The notes under the pieces: generated by a model
Database searches by the model: none
What the model saw: the letters and a program-made list of their open reading frames with translations, nothing else
Told to the model about the DNA's origin: nothing
Program-made: the position numbers and the translations under genes
Part shown: in pieces, positions 1-8,528 of the stretch
How the letters are laid out: each line of letters starts with the position of its first letter
How positions within the stretch are numbered: position 1 is the stretch's first letter
NCBI GenBank assembly: GCA_028698335.1
Contig: JAQVDP010000002.1
Location: 62,001 to 126,000, forward strand
From: Nevskiales bacterium
Lineage (GTDB): Bacteria > Pseudomonadota > Gammaproteobacteria > Nevskiales > Nevskiaceae
DNA: 64,000 nucleotides
Reading direction: 5' to 3'

Positions 1-563
1 GCGTGCTCGCGTTTCCGCTGCGGACCGCGGTCAAGACCGGCACCTCCAGCGACTATCGGGATGCGTGGACGGTGGCCTACGACGGACGCTACGTCGTCGG
101 AGTCTGGGTCGGCAACCTGTCGGGGCGGGCGACGTCCGGCGTCACCGGCGCGCGCGGCGCGGCGCTGCTGGTGCGCAGCCTGCTGGCGAGCCTGCCGGCC
201 GATCCGCAGCGGGTCCTGGCGGTCGCGGCGCCGGACGGCGGCGCGGTCGGCAGAGACGCCGACGCCGCGCCGCCGTGGCGCGACGTTCCGGACCAGGCGC
301 GCCTGAGTCAGCCTTTCGACGGCCTGCGCCTGGCGCGGGATCCGAGGATTCCGGATCCACTGGAGGCCTTCGAGTTCGAGCTGGCCTGGGCGGGGACGCC
401 GGTCCAGGTGCGCTGGATCGTCGACGGACAGGTCGTCGCCACCACACCGACCGGTGCCTGGGCGTGGCCGCTGCAGGCGGGGCATCATCGCGCCCAGGCG
501 GAGGTGACGGCGGCGGACGGACAGCGGCAGCGCACGCCCGAGGTGCATTTCGAGGTGTACTGA
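1..563 (+). CDS. pbpC: Penicillin-binding protein 1C, C-terminal part (5' truncated by window)
   Basis: This is the 3' end of a gene that begins before the window. PBP1C is a bifunctional peptidoglycan glycosyltransferase/transpeptidase of the inner membrane facing the periplasm. The visible part holds the transpeptidase KTGTS box (bases 33-47), followed by SDYRDAW and VVGVWVGN, the arrangement seen after the KTG box in PBP1C. About 100 further residues match the position of the small C-terminal domain of the PbpC family (positions roughly 300-563). The glycosyltransferase domain and the SxxK and SxN motifs lie outside the window. The reading frame starts at base 3; any apparent start codon near base 3 is an artefact of the edge. 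Confidence 0.85.
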   Translation, partial: VLAFPLRTAVKTGTSSDYRDAWTVAYDGRYVVGVWVGNLSGRATSGVTGARGAALLVRSLLASLPADPQRVLAVAAPDGGAVGRDADAAPPWRDVPDQARLSQPFDGLRLARDPRIPDPLEAFEFELAWAGTPVQVRWIVDGQVVATTPTGAWAWPLQAGHHRAQAEVTAADGQRQRTPEVHFEVY

Positions 564-584
564 CGGCGGCGCGCCCGGGTGGGC

Positions 585-598
585 CTGATGCCGATCAG
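585..598. promoter_or_regulatory. FNR/Anr-like box upstream of the P-type ATPase
   Basis: The site CTGATGCCGATCAG is a perfect 5-bp inverted repeat around 4 bases and matches TTGAT-N4-ATCAA except at the two outer bases. A GATAGT hexamer (621-626) sits 29.5 bases from the box centre, as expected for a class II activator at -41.5. The predicted start would then lie only a few bases before the ATG at 637, so a leaderless or nearly leaderless message is implied. Binding is inferred. Confidence 0.45.
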
Positions 599-636
599 TG
601 TGCCGTTGTGACGGATCGTCGATAGTGACCGGCATC

Positions 637-3297
637 ATGAGCGAGCACATTCCATCATCGTCCCCACCGCAGAGCGCCGACGTCGACTGGCACCTGCTGT
701 CACCGGAACACAGCGTCGATCAGCTGCGCTCCGACCGCGAACGCGGCCTGTCCGGCGCCGATGCCGCCGCACGGCTCGATGCGCATGGCCGCAACCAGAT
801 CGCGCAGGCCCGCCAGCGCGGGCCGCTGGCGATGTTTCTGGCGCAGTTCACGGACTTCATGATCCTGGTGCTGATCGCCGCCGCGATCGTGTCCGGCGTG
901 CTCGGGGATCTCGTCGATACGATCGCGATTCTGGTCATCGTGCTGATCAACGCCGTGATCGGCTTCCTGCAGGAGTACCGTGCCGATCGCGCGATTGCCG
1001 CATTGCGCGAGCTGTCCGCGCCGCACGCGACGGTGCTGCGCGACGGGCAGGAGCGGGTGATCCCGGCCGACGAGGTTGTGCCCGGCGACATCGTGCTGAC
1101 CGACGCCGGCGACATCGTCGCCGCCGACCTGCGTCTGCTCGACGCCGTGCAGTTTCAGAGCGACGAATCGGCGCTGACCGGCGAATCGCAGCCGGTGGTC
1201 AAGTCGACCGATGCGTTCGACGACGACAGGCCGCTGGCCGAACGCAGCAACATGGCCTACAAGGGCACGCTGGCGGTGCGCGGCCGCGCCATCGGGATCG
1301 CCGTCGCCACCGGGATGCGCACCGAGGTCGGTCGCATCGCCGACCTGCTGGCGGCGCAGGAGGAAGTCCGGACCCCGCTGCAGACCCGGCTGACGCGCTT
1401 CGGCCGGGTTCTGTCCCTGATCATCCTGGCGATCTGCGCGATCGTGTTCGGCGCCGGCGTGCTGCGGGGCGAGCAACCGCTGCTGATGTTCCTGACCGCG
1501 GTGTCGCTGGCGGTCGCGGCGATCCCCGAGGCCCTGCCCGCGGTGGTGACGCTGACGCTCAGCCGCGGTGCCAGTCTGATGGTGCGGGCCAATGCGCTGG
1601 TGCGGCGACTGCCGGCGGTCGAAACCCTCGGCTCGGTGACCTACATCTGCTCCGACAAGACCGGCACGCTGACCCAGAACCGGATGCGTGCGGAACGTTT
1701 CTGGCTGGCGGGCACGGCGCAGCCCGACGCGACGCTGCCGCCGGAGGCCGGGTACGCTCTGGGGCGCATCCTGATCCTGAACAATGATGCGCGACTCGAT
1801 GCCGACGGGCTGCTGCTCGGCGATCCGACCGAGACGGCGCTGATCGAGGGCGCGGCGACCATCGGCCTGGATCCCGAGGCGCTGCGTGAGCAGTACCCGC
1901 GGCAGGCGGAGTTGCCGTTCGACAGCGACCGCCAGCGCATGCTCACGCTGCATCGTCTCGACGACGGGGTTCTGGCGCTGCTCAAGGGCGCGCCGGAGAC
2001 TGTGCTGCCGCGCTGCGCGAGTGCGGTGGAGGGCAGGTTCGACGCCGCGGCGGTGACGGCCCAGGCCGAACGCCTGGCCGCCGACGGCTGCAGGGTTCTC
2101 GCGTTCGCGCAGCGCCGGATGGGTGCGGTGCCGCCGGATCTGGAGCGGGCCGAAAGCCAGATGGAGTTCGTCGGCCTGGTCGGGCTGATCGATCCGCCGC
2201 GGGCCGAAGCGGCCACCGCGGTCGCGGCCGCGCGCCGGGCCGGCATCACCACGGTGATGATCACCGGCGACCACCCGGCGACCGCGCGGGCCATCGCCCG
2301 CAGTCTCGGTCTGCTCGACGCCGACGGCGAGGTGCTGACCGGCAGCGATCTCGACCGCCTGGATCAGGCCGAACTGGAGCGGCGCGTCGAGTCGATCCGC
2401 GTCTATGCGCGGGCCACGCCGGAGCAGAAGATCCGCATCGTCAAGGCGCTGCAGGCGCGCGGCGAGTTCGTCGCCGTCACCGGCGACGGCGTCAACGACG
2501 CGCCGGCACTCAAGAGTGCGCACATCGGCGTGGCGATGGGCAAGGTCGGCACCGAGGTGGCGCGCGAGGCCGCGGATCTGGTCCTGCTCGACGACAACTT
2601 CGCCACCATCGTGGCCGCGGTGCGCGAAGGGCGCCGGATCTACGACAACATCCGCAAGTTCGTCAAATACGTCGCAACGAGCAATTCCGCAGAGGTGCTG
2701 ACGTTGTTCCTGGCGCCGTTCCTGGGGCTGCCGATGCCGCTGCTGCCGATCCAGATCCTGTGGATCAACCTGGTGTCGGACGGGTTGCCGGGGCTGGCGC
2801 TGTCGGCCGAGCCGGTCGACCGCAACGCCATGCAGCGGCCGCCACGCTCGCCGCAGGAGAGCATGTTCGCCCACGGTCTCGGTCATCATGTGGTCTGGTG
2901 TGCGCTGCTGATGTCGGGCGTCACCCTGCTGACGCAGGCCTGGACCTATCACAGCGGTATGGCGCACTGGCAGTCGATCACCTTCACGGTGCTGACGCTG
3001 TCGCAGATGGGGCATTCACTGGCGATCCGCTCGGAAACCGAGTCGCTGTTCACCCAGGGTCTGCTGAGCAATCGTCCGCTATTGGGCGCGGTGCTGCTGA
3101 CCTTCGTGCTGCAACTCGCGGTTCTGTACCTGCCGTGGATGAACGCGATCTTCAAGACCGCGCCGCTGTCGGCGGTCGAGCTGCTGGCCGCGGTGCTGCT
3201 GTCGTCGGTCGTGTTCTGGGCGGTCGAACTCGAAAAGCTGCTGATCCGGCGGGGCTGGCTGTACCGTCGTGCCGGTCCGGATCAGCCGCCGAAGTGA
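637..3297 (+). CDS. Cation-transporting P-type ATPase, probable Ca2+-ATPase (P2A type)
   Basis: An 886-residue inner-membrane pump with the N-terminal cation-ATPase domain and the actuator TGES loop near residue 180. The phosphorylated Asp is at 340 (DKTGTLTQN), with MITGDHPAT near 540 and TGDGVNDAPAL near 614. The membrane segments keep residues that bind Ca2+ in SERCA-type pumps: PEALPA in M4 (Glu kept, usual Gly replaced by Ala), NSAEV in M5 and NLVSDG in M6. This supports Ca2+ (possibly Mn2+) export, although bacterial members are often named only as cation ATPases. The ATG at 637 was chosen because upstream residues are not family-like. The 3' end overlaps the convergent exchanger gene by 16 bp. 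An FNR-like box lies 39 bp upstream. Confidence 0.88.
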   Translation: MSEHIPSSSPPQSADVDWHLLSPEHSVDQLRSDRERGLSGADAAARLDAHGRNQIAQARQRGPLAMFLAQFTDFMILVLIAAAIVSGVLGDLVDTIAILVIVLINAVIGFLQEYRADRAIAALRELSAPHATVLRDGQERVIPADEVVPGDIVLTDAGDIVAADLRLLDAVQFQSDESALTGESQPVVKSTDAFDDDRPLAERSNMAYKGTLAVRGRAIGIAVATGMRTEVGRIADLLAAQEEVRTPLQTRLTRFGRVLSLIILAICAIVFGAGVLRGEQPLLMFLTAVSLAVAAIPEALPAVVTLTLSRGASLMVRANALVRRLPAVETLGSVTYICSDKTGTLTQNRMRAERFWLAGTAQPDATLPPEAGYALGRILILNNDARLDADGLLLGDPTETALIEGAATIGLDPEALREQYPRQAELPFDSDRQRMLTLHRLDDGVLALLKGAPETVLPRCASAVEGRFDAAAVTAQAERLAADGCRVLAFAQRRMGAVPPDLERAESQMEFVGLVGLIDPPRAEAATAVAAARRAGITTVMITGDHPATARAIARSLGLLDADGEVLTGSDLDRLDQAELERRVESIRVYARATPEQKIRIVKALQARGEFVAVTGDGVNDAPALKSAHIGVAMGKVGTEVAREAADLVLLDDNFATIVAAVREGRRIYDNIRKFVKYVATSNSAEVLTLFLAPFLGLPMPLLPIQILWINLVSDGLPGLALSAEPVDRNAMQRPPRSPQESMFAHGLGHHVVWCALLMSGVTLLTQAWTYHSGMAHWQSITFTVLTLSQMGHSLAIRSETESLFTQGLLSNRPLLGAVLLTFVLQLAVLYLPWMNAIFKTAPLSAVELLAAVLLSSVVFWAVELEKLLIRRGWLYRRAGPDQPPK

Positions 3298-4286
3298 AAC
3301 AGCAGCCAGGCGTTGGTCAGATAGAGCGCGACCAGTGACAGGCCGATCCAGCCCATCGTATGCAGCAGGCGTCCGGCGGGGCGGTAGAACAGGCCCACGA
3401 CCGCCAGCCCGGTCATGATCATCGCCGAGATCGCGGAGAATACGTGTGCCGGCGAGACGTCGGCCAGGATCGGGCCGGGCAGGTACAGCAGGTCGTCGAT
3501 CGCGATGATCAGGATGTCGAACAGATTGCTGCCGAGCAGGCTGGCGATCGCCATGTCCAGCGCACCGAGACGCAGGGTCGCGGCGGTCACCGCCAGTTCC
3601 GGCGCCGAGGTCGCCGCAGCGATCAGCAGCGTGCCGACGAAGGACGTGTGCCAGCCGAGCGCCCGGGCGATCTCGTCGCCGATGAACGGCAGCCAGCTGC
3701 CGGCCGCGGCGACGATCGCGGCGGCGGCGGCGTAGCCGAGCAGCGCCCGGCGCAGGCTGATGTGGTCATAGCGCGGGGTTGCCGACTCGACGAACTCGGC
3801 CATCTCATGGCGCTCGTAGCGATGCACCAGCCGCATCGCCACCAGATAGACGAGCACGATCACCGGCACGTAGATCCCGACGTGTCCGATGCCGACCGGA
3901 GCGCCCTGCGCCGTCGCGAGCAACGACAGCGCGGCGATGCCGATCAGGATCGAGCCGAACGCGGCCGACAGGGTGTGTCCGCGATTGGCACGGGTGTAGA
4001 GCGAGTCCGGCCGCGTGATCACCTCGACCACGGCCAGAATCGCCAGGTTGAACACGGTGCTGCCCAGCACGTCGCCGATGGCGATGTCCGGGACACCGGC
4101 GACGGTGACCGAGCTGACGCCGGTGACCAGCTCCGGCAGCGAAGTGACGGTGCCGAGCAGAATCATGCCGGTCCAGTTGCGCCCCAGTCCGGACTTTTCG
4201 GCGATCGCGTCGGCATATCGGGACAGGCGCACGCCGCCGAACCAGATGGCGACGACGCAGGCTCCGAATTCCATCCACATATTCAT
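3282..4286 (-). CDS. Na+/Ca2+ exchanger family membrane protein
   Basis: A 334-residue integral membrane antiporter of the Ca2+:cation antiporter superfamily. Its two inverted halves each carry a signature helix: GTVTSLPEL with GDVLGSTVFN in the first, and AATSAPELAV with SLLGSNLFD in the second. The acidic residue after Pro in each half is the expected ion ligand. The start at 4286 (Met-Asn-Met) has AGGA just upstream; an earlier in-frame Met at 4340 would add a non-hydrophobic tail and cross a regulatory-looking repeat. Converging with a Ca2+-type ATPase, it suggests a calcium export pair. It could instead be a Ca2+/H+ exchanger; the sequence does not settle the counter-ion. Confidence 0.85.
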   Translation of the reverse strand: MNMWMEFGACVVAIWFGGVRLSRYADAIAEKSGLGRNWTGMILLGTVTSLPELVTGVSSVTVAGVPDIAIGDVLGSTVFNLAILAVVEVITRPDSLYTRANRGHTLSAAFGSILIGIAALSLLATAQGAPVGIGHVGIYVPVIVLVYLVAMRLVHRYERHEMAEFVESATPRYDHISLRRALLGYAAAAAIVAAAGSWLPFIGDEIARALGWHTSFVGTLLIAAATSAPELAVTAATLRLGALDMAIASLLGSNLFDILIIAIDDLLYLPGPILADVSPAHVFSAISAMIMTGLAVVGLFYRPAGRLLHTMGWIGLSLVALYLTNAWLLFHFGG

Positions 4287-4320
4287 CGTCCTAGCTTGCC
4301 CCAACGCTGTCCGGGTGCAA

Positions 4321-4334
4321 CTGACATGTGTCAG
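4321..4334. promoter_or_regulatory. Inverted repeat, degenerate FNR-like box upstream of the exchanger
   Basis: CTGACATGTGTCAG has perfect 5-bp arms around 4 bases and fits TTGA-N6-TCAA except at both ends. It lies 34 bp upstream of the exchanger start on the minus strand. No good -10 hexamer sits at class II spacing, so this is the weakest of the nine sites. Confidence 0.3.
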
Positions 4335-4354
4335 CCACACCGGGATCCGGTCGA

Positions 4355-4368
4355 TTGATCCGCATCAG
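4355..4368. promoter_or_regulatory. FNR/Anr-like box upstream of the oxidoreductase
   Basis: TTGATCCGCATCAG matches 13 of the 14 positions of TTGAT-N4-ATCAA, counting the free centre. A TACGCT hexamer (4391-4396) lies 29.5 bases from the box centre, giving a predicted start near 4403 and a leader of about 30 bases to the ATG at 4433. Confidence 0.55.
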
Positions 4369-4432
4369 CCGCCCGCCGTTCGGGCGGCGCTACGCTCGCG
4401 GCCATGGTGTGGATTTTCCCGGGAGTCAGCCG

Positions 4433-5029
4433 ATGCGCAAGGCGGCGCGCCATATTCTGGTCATACAGGGCCATCCCGATCCGTCGGGTCGACACTTCTG
4501 TGACGCGCTGGCAGCCGCATATGCCGACGGTGCACGGGCGGCCGGGCACCGGGTCCGGCGTCTGCGCGTCGCGCGCATCGAGTTCCCGCTGCTGTCCAGG
4601 CGGCAGGACTGGGAGACGGCGGCGCGGACACCGGAGGCGATCCGCGACGCGCAGGACGCGATTGTGTGGGCGGAGCATCTGGTGATCGTCTATCCGCTGT
4701 GGCTGGGGTCGATGCCGGCCCGGCTCAAGGGTTTTTTCGAGCAGGTACTGCGCCCCGGATTCGCGATCGAACCGCTTGCCGGTGGACGTCTGTGGGCGCA
4801 GTGCCTGAAGGGCAGGAGCGCTCACATCATCGTGACGATGGGCATGCCGGGGACCGTATACCGCCTGTATTTCCGCGCGCACAGCCTCAAGGCGCTGGAA
4901 CGCAATATCCTGCGGTTCTGCGGGATCGGTCCGATCCGGGAGACGGTCATCGGCATGGTGGAAGGGGCGGCCGTCCGTCGCGCTCGCGCGCTGGAGCGGG
5001 TGCGTCGCGACGGCGGCAGGGCACGTTGA
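4433..5029 (+). CDS. NAD(P)H-dependent flavodoxin-fold oxidoreductase (quinone/FMN reductase-like)
   Basis: A 198-residue soluble protein with the flavodoxin-like fold of the NQO1/KefF/MdaB family. Features are ILVIQGHPDPSG at residues 8-19 (nucleotide-phosphate loop), VIVYPLWLGSMPARLKGFFEQV mid-protein (flavin and dimer region) and a TMGMPGTVY segment. Such enzymes reduce quinones or other electrophiles with NAD(P)H using FMN or FAD. The start at 4433 was chosen because upstream codons do not look like the family. An FNR-like box with a well-placed -10 element lies upstream. The physiological substrate cannot be read from the sequence. Confidence 0.8.
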   Translation: MRKAARHILVIQGHPDPSGRHFCDALAAAYADGARAAGHRVRRLRVARIEFPLLSRRQDWETAARTPEAIRDAQDAIVWAEHLVIVYPLWLGSMPARLKGFFEQVLRPGFAIEPLAGGRLWAQCLKGRSAHIIVTMGMPGTVYRLYFRAHSLKALERNILRFCGIGPIRETVIGMVEGAAVRRARALERVRRDGGRAR

Positions 5030-5063
5030 GCCGCGTCGCGGAAGACCCCGGGGAGATGAGCCG

Positions 5064-5077
5064 GTGATACAGGTCAA
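5064..5077. promoter_or_regulatory. Weak FNR/Anr-like box upstream of the Lon-family protease
   Basis: GTGATACAGGTCAA differs from TTGAT-N4-ATCAA at two positions. A CATGCT hexamer begins 29.5 bases from the centre (5100-5105). The protease start is still 160 bases further on, so a long leader would be needed. It is reported because it falls in line with the other sites of the island. Confidence 0.3.
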
Positions 5078-5265
5078 TGAGTCGGGCCCTGCGGTCCAGC
5101 ATGCTCGGCTGAAATCCCGGCAGCGGCGATGGCGCCATGCCGGTGAACAGAACAAGAGGAGGCGCTCATGTGGGTTGACGGATGCTGCAGGCGTGAAGTC
5201 GGCGTGGCCGGATCGGGTTCAAGCGTCGTCGGTCCTTTAGGTGTGTCCCGGCTGCCGGAGGCCGC

Positions 5266-7671
5266 ATGATCGACGCGCTCGACAGTCGCCAGCTCTACAA
5301 CGCCTGCGACCTCGACGGACTGGATTTCCAGACCACCGCGGAACTGGAAAGTCTCGACGAGATCCTGGGGCAGGCGCGGGCGCTCGGTGCCCTCAAGTTC
5401 GGCGTCGGCATCCGTCACGAAGGCTACAACGTCTACGTGATGGGGTCCCCGGGGCTCGGCAAGCACGAGGCCGTGCGTCGCGTCCTCGACCAGCATGCGG
5501 TCGAGGCGCCACCGCCGCCGGACTGGTGCTACGTCAACAACTTCGCGTTGCCGCACAAGCCACGCGCGCTGCGCCTGCCGCGCGGCAAGGGGGGCGAGCT
5601 GCAGCGCGACATGCGCAACCTGATTCGCAACCTGCTGGTCCGTCTGCCGGCGGCCTTCGAGGGCGACGAATACCGGGTGCGCGCGCAGGAGATCAAGGAC
5701 GACTTCAAGGCGCGCGAAGAGCAGGCGATGAATGCGGTCGGCGAGCATGCGCGCGCGCTCAACGTGATGCTGATGCGCACGCCGGTCGGTTACACGATTG
5801 CGCCGATGAAGGACGGCGAGGTCCTCGGGCCGGAGGATTTCGACAAGCTCAGCGACACGGAGAAGCACGAACTCGAACAGCACTCATCGACAGTGCGCGA
5901 CGAGCTGCGCGCGGCGATGGAACAGATCGCATCGTGGCAGCGCGATCACGAACAGCGGGTGCAGGCGCTCGACGAGGATGTGACCCGCGCCGTTGTCGAC
6001 ATGCTGATCAACGAGACCAACGGGCGTTATCGCGGCATCGAGGAGATCGGCGAGTTCCTGGACGAGGTGCGCAAGGACATCGTCGAGAATTCGGGCGAGA
6101 TCCGCCGCTTCGCCGCGGAAAACAAGGCGCTGCCGGATGCCTCCCAGCGCCTGACGCCGTTCAACCGCTACTTCGTCAACCTGCTGGTCGACAACAGCCA
6201 GGCGCAGGGCGCGCCGGTGGTGCACGAGGATCATCCCACCTACCAGAACCTGGTCGGCCGTATCGAGCACCTGGCCCAACTCGGCACGCTGCTGACCGAT
6301 TTCACCCTGATCAAGAGCGGTGCGCTGCATCGGGCCAATGGTGGTTATCTGGTCCTCGACGCACGCAAGATCCTGCAGCACGCCTACGCCTGGGACGGGC
6401 TGAAGCGGGCGCTGCGCGCGCACGAGGTGCGCATCCAGTCGCTGGAGCAGATGCTCAGCCTCGGCAGCACGATTTCGCTGGAACCGGAACCGATCGCGCT
6501 GGACGTCAAGGTGCTGCTGGTCGGCGACCGCCTGCTGTACTACCTGCTGAGCCAGTACGACCCGGAGTTCCCGCTGCTGTTCAAGGTGCAGACCGATTTT
6601 TCGGAGGACATCGAACGTTCCGCCGACAGCTCGGCGCTGTATGCGCGCCTGATTGCCGCGGTGCAGCGTCGTGAACGCCTGGCGCCGCTGGCCCGCGGCG
6701 CGGTCGCGCGACTGATCGAACATGCCGCGCGCCGCGCGGACGACGGAGAGAAGCTGTCCCTGCACATGGAGAGCCTGCTCGACGTGATGCGCGAATCCGA
6801 CTACTGGGCCCGGCAGGCGCAGCGCCGGACGATCGAGGCGGGCGACGTCGACCGGGCCATCGACGAGCGCATCCATCGCGGCGACCAGTTCCGTGAGCGC
6901 GTCAACGAGTCGATCCTGCGCAACATCCGCCTGATCCAGACCGACGGATCGGTGGTTGGACAGGTCAACGGCCTGGCCGTGACCGAGATCGGCGCCAACC
7001 GCTTCGGGCACCCGTCGCGCATCACCGCGACGGCGCGTCTCGGCGCCGGCAAGGTCGTCGACATCGAACGCGAGGTCGAACTCGGCGGTGCGATCCATTC
7101 CAAGGGCGTGATGATCCTGTCGGCCTTTCTCGCCAGCCGTTTCGCCCGGACCGAACCGCTGTCGCTGTCGGCGAGCCTGGTGTTCGAACAGTCCTACGGC
7201 GGCGTCGAGGGCGACAGTGCCTCGGTTGCGGAGCTGTGCGCGCTGCTGTCGGCGCTGACCGGTCTGGGCCTGCGCCAGGATCTGGCGATCACCGGGTCGG
7301 TCAATCAGCTCGGCGCGGTGCAGGCGATCGGCGGGGTCAACGAAAAGATCGAAGGCTTTTTCGATATCTGCGCGGCGCGCGGGCTGACCGGCAAGCAGGG
7401 CGTGCTGATTCCGGAGGCCAACGTCAAGCATCTGATGCTGCGGCGGGATGTGGTCGAGGCCGTCGCGGCGGGGCGTTTCAGCGTCTACGCGGTCGGCGAG
7501 GTCGATCAGGCGCTGGAACTGCTCACCGGTGTGCCCGCCGGTGTCGCGGATGCTGACGGCAGTTACCCGGACGATACCGTCAACGGCCGCGCGCAGCAGC
7601 GCCTGCGGGAGTTCAGTCGCCTGCGGCGGGCCTTCGATCACGCGGAAGACGACGATGACGCGCATCACTGA
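5266..7671 (+). CDS. Lon-family ATP-dependent protease (YcbZ-type)
   Basis: An 801-residue cytoplasmic protease. An AAA-type ATPase region has a P-loop-like GSPGLGKHE near residue 62 and a long insertion. The C-terminal Lon proteolytic domain contains the catalytic dyad: Ser651 in EGDSAS and Lys694 in GGVNEKIEG. The 43-residue spacing equals that of E. coli Lon (Ser679/Lys722). The N-terminus lacks the LAN substrate domain, so this is not the housekeeping Lon. It belongs to the roughly 800-residue Lon-related group that includes YcbZ. A GGAGG precedes the ATG at 5266. The last 17 bases overlap the next gene in another frame, suggesting coupled translation. Confidence 0.87.
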   Translation: MIDALDSRQLYNACDLDGLDFQTTAELESLDEILGQARALGALKFGVGIRHEGYNVYVMGSPGLGKHEAVRRVLDQHAVEAPPPPDWCYVNNFALPHKPRALRLPRGKGGELQRDMRNLIRNLLVRLPAAFEGDEYRVRAQEIKDDFKAREEQAMNAVGEHARALNVMLMRTPVGYTIAPMKDGEVLGPEDFDKLSDTEKHELEQHSSTVRDELRAAMEQIASWQRDHEQRVQALDEDVTRAVVDMLINETNGRYRGIEEIGEFLDEVRKDIVENSGEIRRFAAENKALPDASQRLTPFNRYFVNLLVDNSQAQGAPVVHEDHPTYQNLVGRIEHLAQLGTLLTDFTLIKSGALHRANGGYLVLDARKILQHAYAWDGLKRALRAHEVRIQSLEQMLSLGSTISLEPEPIALDVKVLLVGDRLLYYLLSQYDPEFPLLFKVQTDFSEDIERSADSSALYARLIAAVQRRERLAPLARGAVARLIEHAARRADDGEKLSLHMESLLDVMRESDYWARQAQRRTIEAGDVDRAIDERIHRGDQFRERVNESILRNIRLIQTDGSVVGQVNGLAVTEIGANRFGHPSRITATARLGAGKVVDIEREVELGGAIHSKGVMILSAFLASRFARTEPLSLSASLVFEQSYGGVEGDSASVAELCALLSALTGLGLRQDLAITGSVNQLGAVQAIGGVNEKIEGFFDICAARGLTGKQGVLIPEANVKHLMLRRDVVEAVAAGRFSVYAVGEVDQALELLTGVPAGVADADGSYPDDTVNGRAQQRLREFSRLRRAFDHAEDDDDAHH

Positions 7672-8350
7672 GCCGGCCGAGGTCGTCCGGCGCGTGGTCC
7701 TCGCGCTGGAGGCCGCGCCGCCGGACCCGGCTACGCTCGAACTGGCGCTGGGGCTGGCGCGCCGGCTCGACGCCGAGCTGGCCGGAACCCTGGTCGCCGA
7801 CGAGGCGTTGCTGCGCGCGGCGTCGCTGCCTCGGATGACCGAGCTGTCCGCGCATCCGGCACTCGAGCGCAGCCTCGACCGCAGCGCCCTGAGCCGCAGC
7901 CTGCGTCTGCAGGCGGAGCGTCTGCGCGAGCTGCTGGCGCGACGCGCGCCTGCGGCTGGCGTGCGCTGGTCCGTCAGCGGCACGCAGCCGTCGCTGGCCG
8001 ATCTGGTCACCGCGCCGGTGGCCGGCGAGCTGCTGGTGCTGGGCCGCGTGCAGCGGGCGCCGTGGCGGGGCGAGCCCTCGCACGCGCCGGCGGTGCTGCT
8101 GTACCGCGAGGGGGCGCAGCGGTTGCGGGCGCAGGCGATGATCGAACGGGTATTCGGGGCTGCGGCGGCGGGACCGGCATCGCCGGTGTGGGAGTGTCTG
8201 CCGTTCGCGGGCAGCGCGCAGGCGCTGCCTGCCTTGCGGCGCAGGCGGCCCCGGCTGGTGATGCTGCCGGCGGATCTTCTGGTGCAGGATCGCGGACTGC
8301 TGGCGCGTCTCCTGGAGGACCTGGAATGTCCGGTGATGCTGCAGCGCTAG
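7655..8350 (+). CDS. Universal stress protein-like protein
   Basis: A 231-residue soluble protein starting inside the 3' end of the Lon-family gene (17-bp overlap). The opening VVLALEAAP followed by LALGLARRLDAELAGTLV resembles the first strand and helix of the Usp/adenine-nucleotide alpha-hydrolase fold. LLVLGRV and RLVMLPADLLV look like later beta strands. The classical Usp ATP motif (G-2x-G-9x-G-S/T) is not evident, so nucleotide binding is doubtful. Overlap with a protease gene in an apparently oxygen- or stress-regulated island supports a stress role. The longer open frame upstream lies within the protease gene and was not used. Confidence 0.5.
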   Translation: MTRITEPAEVVRRVVLALEAAPPDPATLELALGLARRLDAELAGTLVADEALLRAASLPRMTELSAHPALERSLDRSALSRSLRLQAERLRELLARRAPAAGVRWSVSGTQPSLADLVTAPVAGELLVLGRVQRAPWRGEPSHAPAVLLYREGAQRLRAQAMIERVFGAAAAGPASPVWECLPFAGSAQALPALRRRRPRLVMLPADLLVQDRGLLARLLEDLECPVMLQR

Positions 8351-8416
8351 GCCGGTCCGCGGGGCTGACCGCAGGTTTGCGCGTCGGTGCGGGCGCGATG
8401 GCGTGGGCGCTCGCGG

Positions 8417-8430
8417 TTGATCCGCATCAT
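8417..8430. promoter_or_regulatory. FNR/Anr-like box upstream of the OmpA lipoprotein
   Basis: TTGATCCGCATCAT matches TTGAT-N4-ATCAA except for the last base, and its core is the same as that of the site at 4355-4368. TCGAAT (8454-8459) lies 30.5 bases from the centre as a possible -10 element, giving a leader of about 64 bases to the ATG at 8529. Confidence 0.5.
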
Positions 8431-8528
8431 TGATGGCGCCCGGCTCGGCCTGATCGAATACGGGGCGATTGACGACGGACCGCGCAACGTGCCGCGCGGC
8501 AAGTCAGTTATTCAGGAGAGCGGCGACG

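Noticed and set aside
700-3015. 771-codon open frame on the minus strand opposite the P-type ATPase gene
   Set aside because: Its translation is His-, Gln- and Arg-rich without any family motif, a typical shadow frame in high-GC DNA.
5446-5475. Pseudogene call for the Lon-family protease because of the unusual P-loop
   Set aside because: The frame is intact over 801 codons and the proteolytic dyad and spacing are perfect.
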